Positions 6,853 to 9,184 of a stretch of 9,184 bases of DNA are shown here, one piece after another. The stretch is from Paludibacteraceae bacterium. Its GTDB lineage: Bacteria > Bacteroidota > Bacteroidia > Bacteroidales > Paludibacteraceae. The notes beneath the pieces are model-generated. The model was not told where the DNA came from and did not search any database. It saw nothing but the letters and a program-made list of their open reading frames with translations. A program made the position numbers and the translations under genes. The number at the start of each line of letters is the position of its first letter. The first letter of the stretch is position 1. The DNA is taken from positions 1 to 9,184 of the forward strand of contig JAEDFN010000057.1 of assembly GCA_016292775.1 (NCBI GenBank). The letters run 5' to 3'.

Positions 6853-6860
6853 TACCTTTG
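6853..6860 (+). promoter_or_regulatory. -7 box of the likely cutC promoter
   Basis: TACCTTTG on the plus strand followed by CACA matches the other -7 boxes of the window. No clean TTTG lies 19 nt upstream. If used, it makes a leader of about 235 nt containing the whole 68-bp tandem repeat block before cutC. Confidence 0.6.
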
Positions 6861-6901
6861 CACAGAAAAAAAGAATTAAAAAAATCTTAGTTTTGCAGAA
6901 A

Positions 6902-7062
6902 ACCGGTGATAAAATCGATAAGAAACCAAAAATCGAGCCCTTACAATCCGGACCGAAGAAAGATTTAGCATCGAGGATCAAATCGATAAGAAACGGAATA
7001 TCGAGCCCCTACAATCCGGACCGAAGAAAGAAAAAGCACCGGTGATAAAATCGATAAGAAAC
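6902..7062 (+). repeat. 68-bp tandem repeat, 2.4 copies, in the cutC leader
   Basis: Unit 1 spans 6902-6969, unit 2 spans 6970-7037 and a partial unit 3 spans 7038-7062. The shared word ATCGATAAGAAAC recurs at an exact 68-bp period (its T at 6915, 6983 and 7051). Units 1 and 2 also share ACAATCCGGACCGAAGAAAG after TCGAGCCC. Unit 3 matches unit 1 perfectly over 25 bases (6902-6926 and 7038-7062). Unit 2 differs at about four positions in that stretch. The period is not a multiple of three, so it is not a protein repeat in a fixed frame. It ends 40 bp before the cutC ATG. The role is unknown; it could affect leader RNA structure or bind a protein. Confidence 0.9.
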
Positions 7063-7102
7063 AGACAATAAAAAGAAAACTGAGATAGTAAAGCAATAAA
7101 AA

Positions 7103-7858
7103 ATGGAAAGATTTCAGATAGAGATATGTGCCAATAGTGCCATCAGTGCATTAAGAGCACAAGAAGGCGGAGCAAACAGGGTGGAATTATGCGCCGGTAT
7201 TCCTGAAGGTGGTACCACTCCATCTTTTGGCGAAATTCTTATGGCAAGGAAATTATTAACGACAACAAAATTACACGTCATTATTCGTCCTCGCGGTGGT
7301 GATTTCCTGTATAATGAAACGGAAATAGATATTATGCTTCGCGATATCGAGGCATCACGTAATGCCGGGGTCGACGGTATTGTTATAGGCTGCCTTACAA
7401 AACATGGAGATATTGACACAAAAGCCAACAGAAGGCTTATTAAAGAGGCCGACGGATTGAACATTACTTTCCATCGTGCTTTTGACATGTGCAGAAATCC
7501 GAAAGAGGCTTTAGAAGAGATTATTGATATGGGATGTAACAGGATATTGACATCAGGGCAAAAAAACAATGCATACTGCGGTATTGAAGAGATAAAAGAA
7601 CTGATAGAATGTGCTCAAAACAGGATAATAATCATGCCGGGATGCGGTATTAATCCCAACAATATCAAAGAAATAGCAGAGCGAACAAGGGCGAAGGAAT
7701 TTCACTTTTCGGGCAGAACGACTTACGATAGCAAAATGCTATATCGAAATCCTGACGTTTCTATGGGAGGCACAGTAACTATCGACGAATACAAACAAGC
7801 AATCACTGACCCTGACATCGTTAAAGCTGCAATAAAAGCACTTTCAAATAATTTATAA
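7103..7858 (+). CDS. cutC: CutC family protein (copper homeostasis protein CutC)
   Basis: The 251 residues match the full CutC length (about 240-250) and TIM-barrel pattern. Seen in order: EICANSAISALRAQEGGA and RVELCAGIPEGGTTPS (residues 7-40), HVIIRPRGGDFLY (about 58-70), GIVIGCLT (about 92-99), TFHRAFDMC (about 121-129), RILTSGQK (about 146-153), IIMPGCGI (about 175-182) and FHFSGR (about 199-204). These line up closely with E. coli CutC as I recall it. CutC is a cytosolic protein linked to copper tolerance. Its biochemical activity is unsettled and the copper role is disputed for some members, so the name should be taken as family membership. The ATG at 7103 starts the conserved N-terminus directly. 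No copper gene is adjacent. The leader carries an unusual tandem repeat, and a hairpin terminator within the downstream intron element probably ends the transcript. Confidence 0.93.
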   Translation: MERFQIEICANSAISALRAQEGGANRVELCAGIPEGGTTPSFGEILMARKLLTTTKLHVIIRPRGGDFLYNETEIDIMLRDIEASRNAGVDGIVIGCLTKHGDIDTKANRRLIKEADGLNITFHRAFDMCRNPKEALEEIIDMGCNRILTSGQKNNAYCGIEEIKELIECAQNRIIIMPGCGINPNNIKEIAERTRAKEFHFSGRTTYDSKMLYRNPDVSMGGTVTIDEYKQAITDPDIVKAAIKALSNNL

Positions 7859-7888
7859 AATTACTATTACAAAATAATATTTACAATC

Positions 7889-7951
7889 GAGTAGGAGGTA
7901 AACACTAATCATAAGGTGTTTATCTCCTATTTTCGTGTTTACCGACCTCTC
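7889..7951 (-). ncRNA. Group II intron domain VI with bulged branch-point A
   Basis: GAGAGG (7951-7946) pairs with CCT-A-CTC (7895-7889), leaving A7892 as a single bulged adenosine seven bases from the 3' splice site: the expected branch point. After a small internal loop, GGTAAACAC (7943-7935) pairs perfectly with GTGTTTACC (7905-7897). The 29-nt terminal loop carries a second near-copy of the 5' strand, GATAAACACC. Confidence 0.8.
7892..7933 (+). terminator. Plus-strand hairpin with T-run, likely cutC terminator
   Basis: TAGGAGGTAAACAC (7892-7905) pairs with GTGTTTATCTCCTA (7916-7929) over 14 bp with one G-U, a 10-nt loop and TTTT after. It lies 33 bp after the cutC stop. It overlaps the intron's domain VI, so one sequence can serve as an intron domain on the minus strand and as a terminator on the plus strand. 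Confidence 0.65.
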
Positions 7952-7953
7952 AC

Positions 7954-7985
7954 ACCACCGTACGTGCCGTTCGGCATACGGCGGT
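7954..7985 (-). ncRNA. Group II intron domain V
   Basis: The minus strand folds into a textbook domain V. A 9-bp lower stem (7985-7977 with 7954-7962) is followed by a two-base GC/CG bulge on the 3' side (7964-7963), then a 4-bp upper stem and a GAAC tetraloop (7972-7969). The lower stem holds a conserved G-U wobble. The catalytic-triad positions read C-G-C (7983-7981), as in class C introns, where most other classes have AGC. The loop is GAAC, not the usual GNRA such as GAAA. Confidence 0.9.
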
Positions 7986-8201
7986 TCTTAACGCGGGTGC
8001 ATTTTCTCGTAATATTCCGTAAGCGTGGGATAGTGCGCTCGTTTCAAGTTCTCATTGGATATAGCACGTGTAAGTATGGGGCTATGGACGGTGCGCCAAT
8101 AGCCTTTTCGGGTATTAGCCCAGACCTGCGGACATTGTCACTCTGCCTGCAGACAGCGTCCCTAGAGAGGTCGCACTTCACTATAAAACAAAACGCTATC
8201 G

Positions 8202-9131
8202 CTACCTCACTTGCCCGAGAATCACCTCAGGCGAAGTGCCCATCAGCGTGATGGCCGATATCTTATGTCCTCCATTGGCATTCAGCGAGTGGCCACAGTG
8301 GTAGAGTTTGTCATCGACTACCAGCCAGCGGTCGTGACTCTCCTTCTTCCATTTCCGGATGTCTATATGCTCCTCGGGCGAAGGAAACAAGCGATCGTGC
8401 TCCTGCATCAATCGTTGCATGCCGGCACCCACTCCCGAGGTATATATTACAGCCTCCACACCCTTGGTGCGCACATCCAGTATGTCGAGCGTGAGAGACG
8501 ACACATATCCATCAATGATTACCACCCTGTGCAAGGCCGACTTCACCAGATTCTCCAAGGCAGCACGTGCCGTATAGAAGTCACCCTCGAAGAACACCAT
8601 CTCGGCAGGAGGAGTAGAAGTGCGGATAAAGAAATCCAGCTGCTCCTGCTGTCTATCTTGACGTTCTCGAATCAGTCGGATTTCATCATGTTGTATAAGC
8701 AACTTGTCGTCTACCCGTTGCTCCAATAATTTAATTTGCTGATGAACGGCATAACCGCGAAGAAGATACTGCTTTAACACGGAATTAGCCCATTGACGGA
8801 ATTTTGTTCCTACAATACTCTTAACGCGGTATCCAACAGAAATTATCACATCAAGATTGTAGAATTTTGTACGGTATTTTTTACCATCTGCAGCAGTTCG
8901 TAAGGATTCCTTACATACTGAATCTTCATCCAGTTCACCCTCGTTAAAAATATTGCGGATATGTAGAGTAATATTGTTGCGAGTAGTACTAAACAACTCG
9001 CTCATCTGCTGCTGCGTGAGCCACACAGTCTCACTCTCCACCAGCACCTCGATGTGTATGCTCGAATCCGGCTGATAGAGCACCACCTCAGCCTCTGCAT
9101 TGACACCCAAGTCTTTCTTGATAATATCCAT
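8202..9131 (-). CDS. RhuM-family protein with C-terminal phospholipase-D-like motif
   Basis: The 309-residue protein starts at ATG 9131 and ends TAG. Residues about 25-130 match the RhuM virulence-protein pattern: VWLTQQQMSELFSTTRNNI, HIRNIFNEGEL, DSVCKESL, KYRTKFYNLDVIISVGYRVKS, and GTKFRQWAN. A Gln/Arg/Glu-rich likely coiled coil follows (about 133-168). The C-terminal domain (about 175-309) contains one HKD-like motif, H-D-R-W-L-V-V-D-D ending G-H-S-L-N, i.e. H-x-R-x4-D-x6-G-x-S-x-N, with Arg replacing the usual Lys. PLD-type enzymes need two such motifs, so a dimer would be required if active. RhuM-type genes are scattered, often near mobile or defence loci. The true function is not established. 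The gene has its own promoter and is a GC mosaic: about 55% at both ends and about 37% in the middle. Its end abuts the intron remnant. Confidence 0.82.
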   Translation of the reverse strand: MDIIKKDLGVNAEAEVVLYQPDSSIHIEVLVESETVWLTQQQMSELFSTTRNNITLHIRNIFNEGELDEDSVCKESLRTAADGKKYRTKFYNLDVIISVGYRVKSIVGTKFRQWANSVLKQYLLRGYAVHQQIKLLEQRVDDKLLIQHDEIRLIRERQDRQQEQLDFFIRTSTPPAEMVFFEGDFYTARAALENLVKSALHRVVIIDGYVSSLTLDILDVRTKGVEAVIYTSGVGAGMQRLMQEHDRLFPSPEEHIDIRKWKKESHDRWLVVDDKLYHCGHSLNANGGHKISAITLMGTSPEVILGQVR

Positions 9132-9173
9132 TATAGTATGTTAATGATTATGTTATTTTTATGATTACCTCCG

Positions 9174-9181
9174 CAAAAGTA
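9174..9181 (-). promoter_or_regulatory. -7 box of the RhuM-type gene promoter
   Basis: The minus strand reads TACTTTTG, an exact TAnnTTTG match, 42 bp before the ATG at 9131. The -33 element would lie beyond the right edge of the window, so the promoter is only half seen. Confidence 0.65.
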
Positions 9182-9184
9182 CTG

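Larger units (their letters stand above)
7886..8176 (-). mobile_element. ORF-less, internally deleted group II intron
   Basis: On the minus strand the element starts with GTGCG at 8176, matching the GUGYG 5' end of group II introns. It ends after domains V and VI with CTCGAT at 7886, giving the AY 3' terminus. Only 291 bp lie between, about 190 of them before domain V. A full intron has a domain I-IV of several hundred bases plus a reverse transcriptase gene. No reverse transcriptase motif is present, so domain IV and part of domain I have been lost. The remaining 5' part still has stem-loops, such as GGCTAT/ATAGCC around 8079-8103. The 5' end lies 25 bp after the stop of the RhuM-type gene, and the 3' end 27 bp from the cutC stop. 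The domain V triad points to a class C-like origin. The 5' boundary is less certain than the 3' one. Confidence 0.8.

Noticed and set aside
6902..7062. CRISPR array
   Set aside because: The repeats are contiguous 68-bp tandem units without unique spacers, and there are no cas genes nearby.
6740..7879. 15-base direct repeat TATTACAAAATAATA at 6740-6754 and 7865-7879 flanking cutC
   Set aside because: It is low-complexity AT sequence, and the second copy is in ordinary intergenic DNA. No terminal inverted repeats or integrase support an element around cutC.
7916..8251. Plus-strand open frame of 111 codons containing RPLTPPYVPFGIRR
   Set aside because: It runs antisense through group II intron domain V and into the 3' end of the RhuM-type gene. 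The coding look comes from the structured RNA sequence.
8211..8729. Plus-strand open frame of 172 codons
   Set aside because: It is antisense to the RhuM-type gene and has no recognisable domain.

Overview
The window looks like chromosomal DNA of an AT-rich Bacteroidota, most likely Bacteroidales. The evidence is repeated TAnnTTTG -7 promoter boxes, a Bacteroidales-type UvrA, a short TonB with an acidic linker, and a secreted protein with a type IX secretion (T9SS) C-terminal sorting domain. A species cannot be named from the sequence alone.

Left part (1-4900). uvrA runs leftward and leaves the window a few codons before its end. A 380-bp AT-rich gap separates it from a divergent tonB, which has its own Bacteroidota promoter and a strong intrinsic terminator. 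Next comes a Nudix plus winged-helix regulator of the NrtR/AraR type with a degenerate Nudix box. A palindrome just upstream of it could be its operator. A hairpin terminator closes the convergent gap before the next gene.

Middle (4900-6700). A leftward transcription unit starts at a Bacteroidota promoter, runs through a well-preserved cobalamin riboswitch, and reads one gene: a signal-peptide protein that looks like DUF4465 and ends in a T9SS sorting domain. This suggests a B12-controlled, surface-exported protein, plausibly for corrinoid capture. Upstream lies a leftward tRNA-Pro(TGG) with an almost ideal promoter and a strong terminator.

Right part (6700-9184). cutC is read rightward behind a 240-bp leader holding 2.4 copies of an exact-period 68-bp tandem repeat. 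Between cutC and a leftward RhuM-type gene lies a 291-bp element. It has a GTGCG 5' end, a perfectly folded group II intron domain V, and a domain VI with a bulged branch-point A, but no reverse transcriptase. It looks like an internally deleted, ORF-less group II intron. The RhuM protein carries a C-terminal phospholipase-D-like motif, and its gene is a GC mosaic. This end of the window looks horizontally acquired.

The genes do not form one pathway. Three units stand out: the B12-riboswitch/T9SS unit, the repeat-led cutC, and the mini-intron/RhuM block.
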